This document shows positions 4,353 through 5,770 of a stretch of DNA of 5,770 bases, one piece after another. This stretch comes from AC-37 sp036382905. Lineage in GTDB: Bacteria > Actinomycetota > Thermoleophilia > Solirubrobacterales > Thermoleophilaceae. The position numbers were made by a program, and so were the translations under genes. Each line of letters begins with the position of its first letter. Within the stretch, counting starts at the first letter, position 1. The notes beneath the pieces are model-generated. The model saw only the letters and a list, made by a program, of their open reading frames with translations, was not told the origin of the DNA and searched no databases. The DNA lies in assembly GCA_036382905.1 (NCBI GenBank), contig DASVPL010000232.1, forward strand, positions 1 through 5,770, in the 5' to 3' direction.

Positions 4353-5770
4353 ATGAGCGAGCGGCTCCCGTTCGCAGCCTCGGAGCTGCGCTCGCGCACG
4401 ATCCGGGGCGTCGCGATCAACGCGGCCTTCCTCGTGGTGGTCGAGGCCGCCGCGCTGGCGCAGGGCCTGATCGTCGCGCGGATCCTCGGCCCGGGCGAGA
4501 TCGGGCTCTACGGGATCGTGTCGATCACGGTCATGACGCTGATCGCGCTCAAGCGCGTCGGCATCGACGAGGCGTTCGTGCAGCAGGACGAGGAGGACCA
4601 GGAGCGCGAGTTCCAGCTCGCCTTCTCGCTCGAGCTCGCGCTGGCCGCGCTGTTCGCTCTCCTGATCGCGCTGATGGCCCCGCTCCTGGTGGTGGTCTAC
4701 GACGAGCCGCGGCTGCTCCCGCTCACCCTGGCGCTGACCTACCTGCCGATCTCGTTCGCGCTCCAGGCGCCGCTCTGGGTCTTCTTCCGCCGCATGGACT
4801 TCCTGCGCCAGCGCAGCCTCCAGGCGGTGGTCCCGATCGTCACGTTCCTGGTGACGGTGCCGCTGGCGATCGCCGACGTGGGCGTCTGGTCGATCGTCAT
4901 CGGCGCCCTCGCCGGCAACGCCGCCTCGGTGGCGCTGGCGCTGCGGCTCTCGCCCTACCGGCTCGCGCTGCGCTTCGAGCGCGCCGCCGCCGCGCGCTAT
5001 TTCGCGTTCTCGTGGCCGGTTCTGGCGGTCACCGCGGCCGGCCTAGTCGCCGGCCAGGGCGCGATCCTCCTCTTCAAGCTCGACGGCGGCCTCACCGCTG
5101 CGGGGTTCCTCGTGCTCGCGGTGGGCTTCACGCGCTACGCCGACCGCGCCGAGCACGTCCTGTCGCCGACGGTCTACCCGGTGGTCTGCGCGGTCCGCGA
5201 CCGCACCCGCGCGCTCGAGGAGCTGTTCACGGCGGCGGTGCGCGCCGCGGCCATCTGGTCGCTCGGCTTCGGCGTGATGCTCGTGCTGTTCGGCCCCGAC
5301 CTCGTGGACTTCCTGCTCGGCGACGAGTGGGAGGGAGCGACGGTCCTGCTCCAGGGTCTCGGTGCGGCCAGCGGGCTGTACTCGCTCGGCTACACGTGGA
5401 TCGCGTTCGCGCGCGGGCTCGGGCGCGTGCGCCAGCCGGCGGTGGAGGCGCTCGTGGCGATCCTCGCGTTCGGCGCCCTGGCGGTGCCCGCTTACCTCGC
5501 CGGCGGGCCGACCGCCTACGCGCTGGCGATCTGCGGCTCCTCGGTGACGATTCTCGTCGTGCGCGCGTACTTCGTCCGCCGGCTCCTGCCAGGTGTCGAC
5601 CTCGGGAGGCTCGTGCTGCGCTGCGCTTGGCCGGTCGCCCTCGCGGCGCTGCCCCCGATCGCCCTGCGCGCCGCACTGTGGGGCGGCGAGCGCACGGGGC
5701 TCCAGGCCGCGGCCGAGCTCGCGCTGTTCGTGCTCGTCTACGCCGCCATCGTCGTGGCCGCCGAGCGGCC
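4353..5770 (+). CDS. Wzx-type polysaccharide/oligosaccharide flippase (3' end outside window)
   Basis: An open frame of 472 codons from ATG 4353 to the window edge reads MSERLPFAASELRSRTIRGV and is then almost continuously hydrophobic. The N-terminal signature VARILGPGEIGLYGIVSI (41-58) matches the 'aR.LGp.efGlY.iv' motif of the polysaccharide biosynthesis/flippase family in the MOP superfamily. Further matches are Q77-Q78 and the acidic DEEDQEREF loop, PLWVFFRRMDFLRQ (140-153), and LSPTVYPVVCAVRD (270-283), the family's mid-protein helix junction. Around 11 to 12 membrane helices are visible, near the usual 12 to 14, so little of the C-terminus should be missing. Its known family role is to flip undecaprenyl-linked or similar glycans from the cytoplasmic to the outer face, which suits the neighbouring glycosyltransferases; the substrate is unknown. 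TAGCTT at 4340-4345 lies 7 bases before the ATG and no ribosome site is seen, so the mRNA is probably leaderless. It is divergent from the adjoining GT-C gene. Confidence 0.88.
   Translation, partial: MSERLPFAASELRSRTIRGVAINAAFLVVVEAAALAQGLIVARILGPGEIGLYGIVSITVMTLIALKRVGIDEAFVQQDEEDQEREFQLAFSLELALAALFALLIALMAPLLVVVYDEPRLLPLTLALTYLPISFALQAPLWVFFRRMDFLRQRSLQAVVPIVTFLVTVPLAIADVGVWSIVIGALAGNAASVALALRLSPYRLALRFERAAAARYFAFSWPVLAVTAAGLVAGQGAILLFKLDGGLTAAGFLVLAVGFTRYADRAEHVLSPTVYPVVCAVRDRTRALEELFTAAVRAAAIWSLGFGVMLVLFGPDLVDFLLGDEWEGATVLLQGLGAASGLYSLGYTWIAFARGLGRVRQPAVEALVAILAFGALAVPAYLAGGPTAYALAICGSSVTILVVRAYFVRRLLPGVDLGRLVLRCAWPVALAALPPIALRAALWGGERTGLQAAAELALFVLVYAAIVVAAER

Noticed and set aside
4355..4420. 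N-terminal extension of the second GT-C-like gene to ATG 4420
   Set aside because: It would overlap the flippase start region by more than 60 bases and adds only polar residues with no family match.
5227..5676. Minus-strand frame of 149 codons
   Set aside because: It is Arg/Ser/Pro-rich and opposite the flippase frame, whose membrane helices and family motifs are convincing.
1..5770. CRISPR array, tRNA, rRNA or transposase genes
   Set aside because: No regularly spaced direct repeats with unique spacers, no tRNA-like cloverleaf with CCA-side motifs, no rRNA sequence and no transposase motif were seen.

Overview
This window is very GC-rich (roughly three quarters G+C by eye), almost wholly coding, and full of Ala/Arg/Gly-rich proteins. 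It looks like a piece of a high-GC actinobacterial chromosome. The style of the membrane glycosyltransferases and the TANNNT-type -10 signals would fit a soil lineage such as Thermoleophilia/Solirubrobacterales. That placement is inference; no rRNA or other marker gene is present.

Layout: five protein genes with almost no intergenic DNA. (1) Bases 498 to 1, minus strand: the N-terminal part of a GT4-type glycosyltransferase, running off the left edge. (2) 2165 to 495, minus: a multi-pass GT-C-type membrane glycosyltransferase, whose stop overlaps the start of gene 1 (GTGA); genes 2 and 1 form an operon. (3) 2185 to 2715, plus: a small three-helix membrane protein of the PGPGW family, divergent from gene 2. 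(4) 4324 to 2732, minus: a second GT-C-like membrane protein, convergent with gene 3 (16 bases between stops). (5) 4353 to the right edge, plus: a polysaccharide/lipid-linked-oligosaccharide flippase of the Wzx/MOP type, divergent from gene 4. Genes 1 and 5 are open at the window edges.

Taken together this looks like a cell-surface polysaccharide or glycolipid locus. A flippase would move lipid-linked glycans across the membrane, GT-C enzymes would transfer sugars from lipid carriers on the outer face, and a GT4 enzyme would work on the cytoplasmic side. The role of the PGPGW protein is unknown. The substrates cannot be told from sequence.

Two things stand out. First, both divergent gene pairs appear to be driven by very compact back-to-back promoters. 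Opposing TANNNT -10 hexamers lie only 7 to 8 bases from an in-frame ATG or GTG on each side, which suggests leaderless mRNAs in both directions. One core (TACGGTA at 2172-2178) is a symmetric, shared -10. The two loci also share an extended motif, TACGGT-(C)-ATCCGyC-rTGG. Second, gene 2 carries an in-frame element of about 90 bases that is strikingly AT-richer than its surroundings. It is built of two hairpins in opposite orientation with matching GCTTTTGA tails, like a REP/BIME-type palindromic repeat that has been accommodated as a protein linker. Genes 1 and 3 also carry related GC-rich repeats coding for GEA(A/R)-rich disordered tracts.
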